44,532 nucleotides of DNA, taken from Acetobacter tropicalis (GTDB lineage: Bacteria > Pseudomonadota > Alphaproteobacteria > Acetobacterales > Acetobacteraceae). The DNA lies in NCBI RefSeq assembly GCF_001580915.1, contig NZ_LHZQ01000197.1, positions 1 through 44,532 on the forward strand. Reading direction: 5' to 3'. Each line of letters begins with the position of its first letter. The first letter of the stretch is position 1. A model generated the notes under the pieces. That model saw only the letters and a list, made by a program, of their open reading frames with translations. It was not told where the DNA came from and did no database searches. Below, piece by piece: positions 9,201-16,953 of this stretch. The translations under genes and the position numbers were made by a program.

Positions 9201-9658
9201 TGGTGGACAAGAAAGAACGCCCCACGCGCACGGGCAACAAGATGGCATGGGTACGTCTGTCTGATGCTTCTGGCGGGTGTGAAGTGACCGTGTTTTCTGA
9301 AGTGCTCAGTCGGGTGCGGGAAAGTCTGGTGCCGGGCACGGCGGTTCTGGTTAAAGCGGATCTGAAACTGGAAGGCGAAGCCCTGCGCATTACGGCCAGT
9401 GATATTATGGAACTGGAGCAGGCTGCGGCACAGGGTGCGAGCGAAATGCGCGTGTGGGTGGAGCGGGAAGATGCGCTGGCCCAACTGAGCGCCCTGCTGA
9501 ACGAACAGCGCGGTGGCCCCGGTCGCATTGTGTTGATGCCGGGGCTGGATGAAACCTGTGATGTGGAAGTGCGCTTGAAAGGTGGCTACCGCGTAACTCC
9601 TCTGCTTGGCCAAAAACTGAAGACACTGCCGGGTATTTCCCGTGTCGAGCAGGTGTGA
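6239..9658 (+). CDS. dnaE: DNA polymerase III alpha subunit
   Basis: This is the replicative polymerase subunit that extends DNA chains at the fork. The 1139 residues are a usual length. The order is an N-terminal PHP domain (FVHLRVHSAYSLSQGAI), the family C polymerase core, helix-hairpin-helix, and an OB fold near residues 980-1060 (VSIAGCVVDKKERPTRTG). The catalytic aspartates appear as Asp401 and Asp403 in PDFDIDFC and Asp555 in KFDFLGL, the same numbers as in E. coli. The PHP motif has Ala where metal-binding versions have an acid, so PHP proofreading is unlikely. It is a single gene with a TAGGA-type ribosome binding site. Confidence 0.98.
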   Translation: MSYADFVHLRVHSAYSLSQGAIRVPELAGMAKDMQMPAVAITDSGNLFGALEFSQYCTKSGIQPIIGCQVGLPSRNDKPGSPAEPIVLLAQNEVGLTNLQFLSSEGFKESDPSDPTVQLETLFEKSEGLMLFTGGTRGPLFQMLAEGQKEEAERWLAQMHEAFDDRLIVELHRHNLAIEKAVEPGVLALANQFGLPLVATNECFFPKPEMYEAHDALICIAQGRTMAERDRWRVTPEHWFKPPAVMRELFADLPDACDNTLEIARRCAVKVETRKPLLPICPKVREGATEDETLRAMAWEGLEKRLAGMNVDEETRKKYSDRLAFELDIISKMGFPGYFMIVADFIQWGKAHDIPVGPGRGSGAGSLAAWALTITDIDPLPFNLLFERFLNPERVSMPDFDIDFCQDRRDEVIAYVRREYGADRVAQIITFGKLQARAAVRDVGRVLGLPYGMVNRVAELIPNNPAKPVTLKEAIAGEPKLQEMRESDESLRRLLEIGQQIEGLFRHASTHAAGVVIGDRPLVELVPLYRDPKSDMLVTQYNMKFVEQAGLVKFDFLGLTTLTILQRGVGFLKKMGIEVDLSRIPLNDPATYEMLSKGDTAGVFQFEGAGMRDVLKQMRPTRLEDLIAAVALYRPGPMANIPDYCRRKHGEAWEPPHEEIRDILEETYGIMVYQEQVMQIAQKMAGYSLGGADLLRRAMGKKIRAEMDTQREIFTEGAVKRGIDRDKAVEVFDLMAKFADYGFNKSHAAAYALVSYQTAWMKANHPVAFLAGCMSLARERTEKLAALRQEAERMGIKVLPPDVNKSEADFSVETLPDGTNGIRYALAAIKKVGFSAMEALVAARGNKPFKDITDFATRVDPKQINRMQMENLAKAGAFECLDKNRARVYRSADTILRRAQSQAQEAASGQIGLFGGGGDVEPLRMVDGSDWPEFERLAMEAEAIGFHMTAHPLDAYGPVLRRLGATKSSALLSAAEAGVGRVSIAGCVVDKKERPTRTGNKMAWVRLSDASGGCEVTVFSEVLSRVRESLVPGTAVLVKADLKLEGEALRITASDIMELEQAAAQGASEMRVWVEREDALAQLSALLNEQRGGPGRIVLMPGLDETCDVEVRLKGGYRVTPLLGQKLKTLPGISRVEQV

Positions 9659-9720
9659 CGCCAGACAGAAAAATGGGGTCGGGGCTCTCTGTTTATAGTG
9701 CGGCGTGTTGGGCGAAGCAC

Positions 9721-9749
9721 CACGCCTTTCAGGTGAGAGAACAGGCGTG
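9721..9749 (+). repeat. hairpin in the dnaE-pabB gap
   Basis: CACGCCT at 9721-9727 and AGGCGTG at 9743-9749 form a perfect 7-bp stem with a 15-base loop. It lies 12 bp before a second, terminator-like hairpin. Confidence 0.6.
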
Positions 9750-9760
9750 AAAGACAGCAA

Positions 9761-9808
9761 GCCTGCGGTAGAGAGAACCGAACGTTGATCTCCTCCGCAG
9801 GCGCTTTT
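9761..9808 (+). terminator. terminator-like hairpin after dnaE, before pabB
   Basis: GCCTGCGG at 9761-9768 pairs with CCGCAGGC at 9795-9802, with an inner GAGA/TCTC stem and a short T-run (GCTTTTTA). It probably ends dnaE transcripts. Because pabB starts only 32 bp later, it might instead act as an attenuator in a pabB leader. Confidence 0.65.
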
Positions 9809-9840
9809 TATGGTTTTCCGCACAGGAGCCCGAAGACAGC

Positions 9841-11253
9841 ATGAAGAGCGTGCGTGTATGGGCGCGTGAAGTGCCATGGCGGGAGCCGGAAACGGTTTTT
9901 GCCGCATGGGGGGAGGCCCCATGGTGCGCGTTTCTGGATAGCGGCGGTCCGGTGGTGGACAGAAGTCGCTGGCAGATTTTCTGCACGGCGCCACGTCATG
10001 TTCTGAGCGTGAAAAATGGTCTGATTATTCAGGATGCCGAGCCTGCCGCCCCCTTTACACCCTCCGATCTCTTCGCCCGGCTGAGGCGCATCATGCCTGC
10101 CGCCATGTGGGTGGACAACGAAACGGGCACTTATGCCCTGCCGTTTCATGGCGGATGGATTGGTTTTGCAGGGTATGGGCTAGGGCAGGCTCTGGAACAG
10201 ATCAGGGTGAATCATCGTGTTTCAGATGAACCGGATTTTGCCGCCGGGTTTTATGATCACGCATTTCTGTGGGACCGTCTTGAAAAACGTGCCTTTATTA
10301 CCGGGTTATTCACCAGTGAAACGGAGGGCGTTCCAGCCTCCGAACCATGGCAGGCGCATGTAACAGCCTGGCATGCTCTGCCTGCGGTTTCTGCTGCCTG
10401 TGCGCCGCTGCCAGCCGTCACGTTTGTGCCGGATCAGCCACGAGAGTCCTATTGCGCGGCGGTGGCGCGGGCGCGGGATTATATTGCGGCGGGTGATATT
10501 TTTCAGGTGAACATCACGGGCCGATATAGCAGCCATTTTCCAGAAGATTTTTCAAATGTGGCGCTTTATCTGGCGCTGCGTCAGCATGCTCCGGCACCTT
10601 TCGGGGCGTATCTTGGGTGCGGGGGTGGCTATACGCTGCATTCCACATCGCCTGAACAGTTTTTGCAGGTGAACGCGCAACGGGGTGTCACGTCCCGCCC
10701 CATCAAGGGCACGGCCCCACGCGGGCGCACGCCGGAGGAGGACAGGGCTTTTGCCGCCGCTCTGGCGCAGGATGAAAAAGAACGCGCTGAGAACCTGATG
10801 ATTGTGGATCTGATGCGTCATGATATCGGGCGGGTGGCGCGGGTAGGGAGCATGAGCGTGCCGGAGTTTCTGGCGGTGGAACGCTTTGCCCATGTGCATC
10901 ATCTGGTGTCTGAAGTGCGGGGGGAGTTGGCCGCGGGGCGGGACGTGTTTGATCTGCTGCAAGCCACCCTGCCGCCGGGGTCGGTGACCGGCGCGCCCAA
11001 ACATAGAGCCATGGAAATTATAGAAGAACTGGAAGCCTCTCCACGTGGAGCATATTGCGGCAGCGTGTTCTGCATCGGGGTGGAGGGCAGGATGGAAAGT
11101 TCCGTCATTATCCGCACGGTTACGCGCGTGGCAGACCGCCTGACGCTGGCATCGGGTGGAGGGATTACCATTCTTTCCGATCCTGAAAAGGAATATGAGG
11201 AAATGCGTTTGAAGTTGGCTCCCTTCTTTTCCTTGTTTGGTGGTGCGGCATGA
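9841..11253 (+). CDS. pabB: aminodeoxychorismate synthase component I
   Basis: This enzyme converts chorismate and ammonia to 4-amino-4-deoxychorismate, the step toward p-aminobenzoate and folate. The chorismate-binding domain fills residues about 200-465. The motif PIKGTAPRG includes Lys289; this lysine marks PabB, where TrpE has Ala. Other signatures are the ENLMIVDLMRHDIGRV stretch, PPGSVTGAPK and the GGGIT end. The glutamine amidotransferase partner (PabA/TrpG) is not in the window. The stop overlaps the pabC start by 4 bp (ATGA), so the two are translationally coupled. Confidence 0.93.
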   Translation: MKSVRVWAREVPWREPETVFAAWGEAPWCAFLDSGGPVVDRSRWQIFCTAPRHVLSVKNGLIIQDAEPAAPFTPSDLFARLRRIMPAAMWVDNETGTYALPFHGGWIGFAGYGLGQALEQIRVNHRVSDEPDFAAGFYDHAFLWDRLEKRAFITGLFTSETEGVPASEPWQAHVTAWHALPAVSAACAPLPAVTFVPDQPRESYCAAVARARDYIAAGDIFQVNITGRYSSHFPEDFSNVALYLALRQHAPAPFGAYLGCGGGYTLHSTSPEQFLQVNAQRGVTSRPIKGTAPRGRTPEEDRAFAAALAQDEKERAENLMIVDLMRHDIGRVARVGSMSVPEFLAVERFAHVHHLVSEVRGELAAGRDVFDLLQATLPPGSVTGAPKHRAMEIIEELEASPRGAYCGSVFCIGVEGRMESSVIIRTVTRVADRLTLASGGGITILSDPEKEYEEMRLKLAPFFSLFGGAA

Positions 11254-12107
11254 CGTTTGTCTGGCTGAACGGGCAGGTGTGTGTGGCCGCGCAGGCCCAT
11301 GTGAGTCTGGCGGACAGAGGGCTGACGCTGGGAGACGGCCTGTTTGAAACAATACGTGTCAAGAACAGAGATTTTCTCCATTTTGATCTGCACATGCAGC
11401 GCTTGCGGGATGGCGGCGCATTGCTTGCTCTGCCGGTCCCTTCAGCGGAAGAGGTGGCACAGGCGGCAAAAGCGCTTCTGTCTGCAACAGGGCTGCAAAA
11501 TGGCTCCGCGCGCCTGACCGTAACGCGTGGCACGGGCCCCCGTGGCCTTGCGCCACCGCAGAATGTCCAGCCGACTGTGTTCATGACCGTTGCGGCAGGT
11601 ACAGCGCGCGTGGCGTCCGTCTTGGTCATGACAAGCCGGTTGGTGCGCCGGGATGAGCAATCTCCGTTGAGCCGTATCAAAAGTCTGAATTATCTGCCCA
11701 ATATTCTGGCACGGCAGGAAGCTGTGCGTGCAGGGTATGAGGACGCCTTGCTGCTGAACGTGCAGGGGCGTGTGGCGGAAACAACTGTCAGCACTGTTGT
11801 GGTTCAGGAAGAGGAGCGGTTTATCACGCCCTCGGTGGCGGAAGGCGCATTGCCGGGCATCGCGCGGAGCGTGCTGTTGCGCGCTGGTGTGATGACAGAA
11901 GAAAGTGTGGATTTATCTCGTCTGCAACAGGCAAAGGCCCTTTATCTTGTCAACAGCCTGGGGGTGCGTGTGGTATCTCTGCTTGATGGGCAATGGATGG
12001 AACCTTGTGCGTCCGGTTTACGCCGGTTGTGCACGCTGTTGGATGTGGCGCAGGGAGGGGTAGCTGGCGCGCGGAAAGGTTCCGTTTCAAGCCATGGCAG
12101 AACGTGA
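11250..12107 (+). CDS. pabC: aminotransferase class IV, probable aminodeoxychorismate lyase
   Basis: This is a PLP enzyme of fold type IV. Beside pabB it most likely releases pyruvate from aminodeoxychorismate to give p-aminobenzoate. The PLP lysine is Lys144 in SRIKSLNYLPNILARQ, followed by AGYEDALLLN and VAETTVSTV, all family signatures. At 285 residues it is a normal size. A branched-chain or D-amino acid aminotransferase has the same fold, so the assignment rests partly on the pabB overlap. Confidence 0.88.
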   Translation: MTFVWLNGQVCVAAQAHVSLADRGLTLGDGLFETIRVKNRDFLHFDLHMQRLRDGGALLALPVPSAEEVAQAAKALLSATGLQNGSARLTVTRGTGPRGLAPPQNVQPTVFMTVAAGTARVASVLVMTSRLVRRDEQSPLSRIKSLNYLPNILARQEAVRAGYEDALLLNVQGRVAETTVSTVVVQEEERFITPSVAEGALPGIARSVLLRAGVMTEESVDLSRLQQAKALYLVNSLGVRVVSLLDGQWMEPCASGLRRLCTLLDVAQGGVAGARKGSVSSHGRT

Positions 12108-12148
12108 GAGCAGTGTTGCCCCGCGCGGACAGGGACGTGGGACATTTG

Positions 12149-12179
12149 CAAAGACTGCTTGCAAGATAAAACGTCTTTG
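12149..12179. repeat. inverted repeat after pabC
   Basis: CAAAGAC at 12149-12155 and GTCTTTG at 12173-12179 are perfect complements with a 17-base loop. No T-run follows. It may be an operator for the next gene or a weak stop for pabBC. Confidence 0.5.
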
Positions 12180-12205
12180 AAAGGAACTTCTGCAAAACTG
12201 GTTAG

Positions 12206-12234
12206 TTTAGGTGATGAGGCTTCTCTATTATAAC
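12206..12234 (+). promoter_or_regulatory. possible promoter of the small exported protein
   Basis: TATAAC at 12229-12234 is a good -10 box, with a poor -35 (TTTAGG at 12206-12211) 17 bp upstream. It sits about 20 bp before the start codon at 12255. Confidence 0.33.
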
Positions 12235-12254
12235 AGAACACAGAGAGACACATC

Positions 12255-12632
12255 ATGGCTATCCGCTTCTATTCGCTTCTGCTGGGAGCCACACTTGTTG
12301 CGGCTCCGGCCTTTGCTCTGGCACAGGATGACAGTGGCAAACCCCCTACGGCAGATTCCGCAGCCGCTCAGGTTGGTAAATCACCACCTGCGGCACAGGA
12401 CAAAGACGGTAAACGGATTGATCCATCCAAAAAGCTATGGACCAACCCGCGCACGCAGGCCGAGCAACCGGGCACGCAGCCTCCGCCGAATGACAGGCCA
12501 GCCGATTCCACGCCAACCACCAAGGAATCCATTACGCCACCTCATGCTTACCAGCCCGGCAAGTATCAGGGTGGCAAATATAGCCGCCAGAAACCCACGC
12601 CTCCTCATACGGAAACACAGCCTCAGAAGTGA
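12255..12632 (+). CDS. small exported proline-rich protein, function unknown
   Basis: The 125-residue product has a clear Sec signal peptide (residues 1-24, hydrophobic SLLLGATLVAAPAFALA, cleavage before QDD). The rest is low-complexity and hydrophilic, rich in Pro, Gln, Lys and Thr (GTQPPPNDRPADSTPTT), with no cysteine and no transmembrane segment. It is probably a disordered periplasmic or surface protein. I recognise no domain. The gene has its own -10-like box and two terminators after it, so it seems to be a single-gene unit. Confidence 0.75.
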   Translation: MAIRFYSLLLGATLVAAPAFALAQDDSGKPPTADSAAAQVGKSPPAAQDKDGKRIDPSKKLWTNPRTQAEQPGTQPPPNDRPADSTPTTKESITPPHAYQPGKYQGGKYSRQKPTPPHTETQPQK

Positions 12633-12693
12633 TAAAGCGGCTTCCGGGTAACTGTTAGACCCTGCTGTTGTGACAGTGCAGGTTTCTACAGGG

Positions 12694-12720
12694 GCTCCTG
12701 CGGCCCTTTTCAGGAGCTTT
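12694..12720 (+). terminator. hairpin after the exported protein (first)
   Basis: GCTCCTG at 12694-12700 pairs with CAGGAGC at 12711-12717, with a 10-base loop, followed by TTT. It has only a short T-run. Confidence 0.5.
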
Positions 12721-12727
12721 CCATGAC

Positions 12728-12776
12728 GCTGCCTTTTCCTTGCGGCTTTGGTGCTTGCGGGGGAGGCAGCTTTTTT
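12728..12776 (+). terminator. intrinsic terminator after the exported protein (second)
   Basis: GCTGCCT at 12728-12734 pairs with AGGCAGC at 12764-12770, followed by six T. This is the stronger of the two hairpins ending the 12255 gene. The bases from here to the Rieske gene at 12940 hold no further gene. Confidence 0.75.
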
Positions 12777-12939
12777 GCGTGACGTGATAGGCACGCCTCT
12801 TCTTCATGGGCTAATCTGGCATGCAGAGGCCGGGGTTGTATGATGGCAACCACAGGCTCAATCGTAACATGCAGGAATTGTGTGAGGTTGTGTTCGCACC
12901 GAACAGCAGCCTCTGGTCATGGGAAAGGACGGGCACGCC

Positions 12940-14043
12940 ATGCTGGTGGAAGCTTCTCGGAGTGAAACGGCTCAACAGGCTGAAGCGCCGGAATATGATC
13001 TTCGGCAGATCGATAGTAATCCGAATTTCTGGTACCCGGTGGCGTGGGCGCACAAGGTGCGTCCGGGCAAGGCTTTTCCCACCCGCTATGCTGGCCACCC
13101 CATTGCGCTGATCCGCCCGGAAAAAGGGCCGGTTTATGCACTGGAAGACCGTTGCGCGCATCGTCAGGTACCCTTGAGCAAAGGGCTGGTGGAAGGCGAC
13201 TGCATCAAGTGCTGTTATCATGGTTGGGCGTTTGACCGCGCAGGCAAATGCGTGACCGTGCCCTACCTGAACCGTTCGGACGTGGGGCGGCCCGTGCGGG
13301 CGTATCCGTGCCGGGAAAAGGCGGGCCTGATTTTCATTTTCCCCGGAGATCCCGCTCTGGCCGAGACTGTGCCGGTGCCGGATATCGCGCAGGTAGGGAA
13401 TCCGGAATACAAGACGCGCCAGTTCGGCCCGCGTCTGAAATGCCACTACACCTTCATGCATGAAAACCTGATGGACATGAACCATCAGTTTCTGCACCGC
13501 CGCCAGATGGGCTCCATCACGGCGCGCTTTCTGGGGCAGGACAAGGGCGAGAACTTTCTGGAAGCCCGTTACAGCTTTGCCCGCAAGGGCGGCAACCAGC
13601 CGCTGGCCGAAGCCCTGATTTTTGGTAAGCACCATGATCTGGAGGGGCGGGAGCAGCCGGTAGAGGAAGTGGTGTCCATCCGCACCACCTACCCGTATCA
13701 GACGCTGAAAATTCATGACAAGGATGGCGATCTGATCATGGATCTATGGGCCTGTTACGTGCCGCTGGGGTCTGACCAGCAGGGCACGCAGGCGTTTGGT
13801 CTGTTGTCTGTCAAGAAACCCAAATGGGGTTTTCTGCTTGATCTGGCATGGCCCGCGCTGGGGCTGTTCACGCACCGTATCTTTGAAGAAGACCGCGAGA
13901 TTGTGGAGCTTGAGCAGAAAGCATGGCGTGAACTGGGTGGGGACCACAATGTGGAAGTGTTCCCCATCGTCAAGGCGCTGCGGGCTCTGCTGGCCCGTGG
14001 GGGCGTGCCCAACAAGGCAGCCAGACCGCTGAAAAAGGGCTGA
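12940..14043 (+). CDS. Rieske non-heme iron oxygenase, substrate unknown
   Basis: This is a predicted oxygenase alpha-subunit. Near the N-terminus the Rieske [2Fe-2S] ligands are Cys72 and His74 (RCAHRQVPL) and Cys91 and His94 (CCYHGWAF). The catalytic iron site is seen as Asp179, His182 and His186 in ENLMDMNHQFLH, with a likely acidic third ligand near the EEDREIVE stretch. I start at ATG 12940 because GGAAAGGA lies 10 bp before it; ATG 12919 has no such site. Similar proteins oxidise aromatics, sterol-like or vanillate-type substrates. No ferredoxin or reductase gene lies nearby, so electrons must come from a partner encoded elsewhere. Confidence 0.85.
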   Translation: MLVEASRSETAQQAEAPEYDLRQIDSNPNFWYPVAWAHKVRPGKAFPTRYAGHPIALIRPEKGPVYALEDRCAHRQVPLSKGLVEGDCIKCCYHGWAFDRAGKCVTVPYLNRSDVGRPVRAYPCREKAGLIFIFPGDPALAETVPVPDIAQVGNPEYKTRQFGPRLKCHYTFMHENLMDMNHQFLHRRQMGSITARFLGQDKGENFLEARYSFARKGGNQPLAEALIFGKHHDLEGREQPVEEVVSIRTTYPYQTLKIHDKDGDLIMDLWACYVPLGSDQQGTQAFGLLSVKKPKWGFLLDLAWPALGLFTHRIFEEDREIVELEQKAWRELGGDHNVEVFPIVKALRALLARGGVPNKAARPLKKG

Positions 14044-14203
14044 AAACACACTTTTTGCCTTGCATGGGCCAGCGAAAACCGCCATATCGGCATCGCTTGG
14101 CCCAGGCCGGGACGACGCACGCGAAGCCTTCACCCTCTGGTGTCCTGTTCACGCAGGGCAGTGCTTCGCGGAGGATTAACCAGAATGGTAGGAAAAACGC
14201 CCC

Positions 14204-14995
14204 ATGGCGATGCCTGATTTCACACTCCGTCAGCTTCTGGAAGCTGGCGTTCACTTTGGTCACCACACCCGCCGGTGGAACCCGCGCATGGAGCCGTATC
14301 TGTTCGGCGTGCGCAACCAGGTTCACATCATTGACCTGCAGCAGACCGTTGGCCTGCTTGACCGCGCCCTGCAGGCAATCCGCAACACTGTTGCCGGTGG
14401 TGGCCGCGTTCTGTTTGTTGGCACCAAGCGCGCCGCAGCCGAACCGATTGCTGAAGCCGCCAAGCGGTGTGGCCAGTATTATGTGAACCACCGTTGGCTG
14501 GGCGGTATGCTCACCAACTGGAAGACCATCACGGGTTCCATCAAGCGTCTGCGCCAGATTGAAGAAATGCTGGACGGCGGCACGGCCGGTCTGACCAAGA
14601 AAGAAATTCTTGATATGACCCGCGACCGCGACAAGCTGGAACGCTCCCTGGGTGGTATCAAGGAAATGGGCGGCCTGCCCGATATCCTGTTCATCATCGA
14701 CACCAACAAGGAAAAGCTGGCTGTTGAAGAAGCCAACAAGCTGGGTATTCCGGTTGTGGCCATTCTGGACAGCAACTCTGATCCGAAGGGCGTGACCTTC
14801 CCGATTCCGGGGAATGATGACGCCATCCGCGCGATCTCCCTGTACTGTGATCTGGTGTCCTCCGCTGTTCTGGACGGGATTTCCGCTGAACTCGGCGCTT
14901 CTGGCCAGGATTTCGGTGCTGCTGAAGAGCTGCCGATTGATCCGGCTCTGGAAACGGAAGCAGCTCCTGCTGCTGAAGCTCCGGCTGCAAACTGA
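14204..14995 (+). CDS. rpsB: 30S ribosomal protein S2
   Basis: S2 binds the small subunit late in assembly and is needed for S1 binding and translation. Family signatures are clear: [20 protein letters not shown], the [15 protein letters not shown] segment, [12 protein letters not shown] and [13 protein letters not shown]. At 263 residues it has a C-terminal Ala/Glu tail longer than the core. A TAGGA box precedes ATG 14204. It heads the rpsB-tsf operon typical of bacteria. Confidence 0.98.
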   Translation: MAMPDFTLRQLLEAGVHFGHHTRRWNPRMEPYLFGVRNQVHIIDLQQTVGLLDRALQAIRNTVAGGGRVLFVGTKRAAAEPIAEAAKRCGQYYVNHRWLGGMLTNWKTITGSIKRLRQIEEMLDGGTAGLTKKEILDMTRDRDKLERSLGGIKEMGGLPDILFIIDTNKEKLAVEEANKLGIPVVAILDSNSDPKGVTFPIPGNDDAIRAISLYCDLVSSAVLDGISAELGASGQDFGAAEELPIDPALETEAAPAAEAPAAN

Positions 14996-15004
14996 AGTTG
15001 ACTG

Positions 15005-15031
15005 ACAGGCGGGCCTTTTGCCCGCCTGTTT
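15005..15031 (+). terminator. hairpin directly after rpsB
   Basis: ACAGGCGGGC at 15005-15014 and GCCCGCCTGT at 15020-15029 form a perfect 10-bp stem with a 5-base loop and TTT at 15029-15031. It probably lowers or ends rpsB read-through, so tsf output may differ from rpsB. Confidence 0.65.
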
Positions 15032-15068
15032 CAGATAAGATGGGTGCCTGCGCGCAGGCACAAACAGC

Positions 15069-15105
15069 CCGGTGCGCGCCCCTACACGGGCGCGTTCCGG
15101 TTTTT
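15069..15105 (+). promoter_or_regulatory. terminator-like hairpin abutting the tsf ribosome binding site
   Basis: CCGG at 15069-15072 with CCGG at 15097-15100 and CGCGCCC at 15075-15081 with GGGCGCG at 15088-15094 form a stem with a 6-base loop. T5 at 15101-15105 follows and touches AAGGAG (15106-15111), the tsf Shine-Dalgarno box. It can act as a terminator or as a translation gate. Confidence 0.55.
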
Positions 15106-15119
15106 AAGGAGTGACAGAT

Positions 15120-16025
15120 ATGGCGGCTATTACCGCTGCACTGGTGAAGGAACTGCGCGAAAAGACCGGCGCAGGCATGATGGACTGCAAAAAAGCGCTG
15201 AACGAAGCCAATGGTGAAATTGAAGGCGCCATTGACTGGCTGCGCACCAAAGGTCTGGCTGCTGCTGCCAAGAAGTCCGGCCGTACCGCTGCTGAAGGTC
15301 TGGTAGGCGTTGCGTCTGAAGACAAGAAAGCCGCCATGGTTGAGGTGAACGCCGAAACCGACTTTGTGGCCCGTAACGAAGCCTTCCAGAACTTTGTGGA
15401 AAGCGTTGCCAAGATTGCCCTGAAGGTTGGTGAAGATCTGGAAGCCATCAAGGCCGCTACGCTGGAAACCGGCCGCACGGTTGCTGATGAACTGACGCAC
15501 CTGATTGCCACCATTGGCGAAAACATGTCCCTGCGTCGTGCCCGTGTGTTCACGGTGCCGTCTGGCGTTGTGGCAACTTATGTGCATGGCGCGCTGCGTC
15601 CGGGCCTGGGCAAGATTGGTGTTCTGGCTGCCATTGAAGCCCCCACGGCTGATGATGCCATTGAACAGCTTGGCCGTCAGGTTGGCATGCATGTTGCTGC
15701 TACTCGTCCGTCTTCTCTGGATGTGACCAGCCTGGACCCGGAAGAAGTTGAGCGTGAACGCGCCGTTCTGGTTGAACAGGCTCGTGCTTCTGGCAAGCCG
15801 GAAGCGATCATCGAAAAGATGATCGAAGGCCGTATCCGCAAGTTCTATGAAGAAGTTGTGCTTCTGGAACAGGTGTGGGTGCATGATGGCGAAACCCGCG
15901 TGAAGAACGTGCTGGAAAAAGCTGGCGTGAAGCTGGTTGGCTTTGACCGCTTCCAGCTGGGTGAAGGCATTGAAAAAGAAGCCGATGACTTTGCTGCTGA
16001 AGTAGCGAAAGTCTCTGGCGTCTGA
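15120..16025 (+). CDS. tsf: elongation factor Ts
   Basis: EF-Ts removes GDP from EF-Tu so it can load a new aminoacyl-tRNA. The N-terminal UBA-like motif [19 protein letters not shown] and the [13 protein letters not shown] motif are typical, and 301 residues are a usual length. The start is ATG 15120, with AAGGAG 8 bp before it; a GTG at 15111 overlaps that box and is unlikely. It follows rpsB and precedes recO in the same direction. Confidence 0.98.
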   Translation: MAAITAALVKELREKTGAGMMDCKKALNEANGEIEGAIDWLRTKGLAAAAKKSGRTAAEGLVGVASEDKKAAMVEVNAETDFVARNEAFQNFVESVAKIALKVGEDLEAIKAATLETGRTVADELTHLIATIGENMSLRRARVFTVPSGVVATYVHGALRPGLGKIGVLAAIEAPTADDAIEQLGRQVGMHVAATRPSSLDVTSLDPEEVERERAVLVEQARASGKPEAIIEKMIEGRIRKFYEEVVLLEQVWVHDGETRVKNVLEKAGVKLVGFDRFQLGEGIEKEADDFAAEVAKVSGV

Positions 16026-16044
16026 TTTCAGGCGAACCTGACTG

Positions 16045-16878
16045 ATGCAACAGGGCGGGACTTCCCAGGATAGGGAGGCTCCCGCCCTTGTGCTTTCTGC
16101 CTTCCCGTTGGGGGAGGTCAACGCCCGCGTGCATGTGCTGACCGAAGAGAATGGTCTGGTGCATGGCGTGGCGTACGGCGCACGCTCCCGTGCAGGGAGT
16201 GCGCTGTGGCAACCGGGCAATGTGGTGAAAACCCGGTTTCAGACCCGCGGCGCAGGCACCATGCCCCGCCTGTCTGGCGAGATGCTGTACGGGTGTGGTT
16301 TTCGGCTGCTGGATGCGCCGCTGGCTTTGTCCATGATGCAGTCTGTGTGCGTTTTGGCTGATACGGCCCTGCCAGAAGGCGAGCCTTGCCCGGCTCTGTT
16401 TGCCCCTACTCTGAAATTGCTGACTTTTCTGGGAATGGACCCTGCCGTATCGCAGCAGGAAGGGCTGCCGCATGTTGTGCGGTGGGAACTGGCGCTTCTG
16501 GCCGATCTGGGGTTCGGGCTGGATCTCTCCTGTTGCGCGGTGACAGGGGCGAGGGAGGGACTGGCCTATGTTTCCCCGCGCACAGGTAAGGCTGTGACGG
16601 AAGAGGGTGCCGGGGAGTGGAAAAACCGCCTGCTGCCGCTCCCGGCGTTTCTGCTGTCTGACGAAGAGACCGGCACGAAGCAGGACTGGTTGGCTGGCCT
16701 CCGTCTAACCAGTTATTTTTTGGCGCGGGACGCCTACGGGCAACGCCATAGACCCATGCCCGCAGCACGGGAACGGCTGGAAGAGCGTGTGGCGCGTCTG
16801 GCCGACGCTGAAGAAAAGGCTGAGACACTTGTTGAGCATGATCAGCCGCCCGAAAAAAATGCTAATCCTTCCGAGTGA
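16045..16878 (+). CDS. recO: DNA repair protein RecO
   Basis: RecO helps RecR and RecF load RecA on gapped DNA. The N-terminal OB fold starts ALVLSAFPLGEVNARVHVLT, and the central helical part ends at the CCAVTGAREGLAYVSPRTGK segment, a typical RecO stretch. The C-terminal tail is helical and charged. The length of 277 residues is slightly longer than the usual 240-250. It begins 19 bp after tsf, so it probably belongs to the same operon. Confidence 0.9.
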   Translation: MQQGGTSQDREAPALVLSAFPLGEVNARVHVLTEENGLVHGVAYGARSRAGSALWQPGNVVKTRFQTRGAGTMPRLSGEMLYGCGFRLLDAPLALSMMQSVCVLADTALPEGEPCPALFAPTLKLLTFLGMDPAVSQQEGLPHVVRWELALLADLGFGLDLSCCAVTGAREGLAYVSPRTGKAVTEEGAGEWKNRLLPLPAFLLSDEETGTKQDWLAGLRLTSYFLARDAYGQRHRPMPAARERLEERVARLADAEEKAETLVEHDQPPEKNANPSE

Positions 16879-16953
16879 GGGGAATGAAGATCACTCCCGC
16901 AGGGGAATAAACACCCGTTCTCTCATAACGCCTCTTTCAGCAGTTTCTGGATG

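Noticed and set aside
14694..16220. Open minus-strand frame of about 500 codons opposite rpsB, tsf and recO
   Set aside because: It lies antisense to three certain genes and has no domain or start signal.
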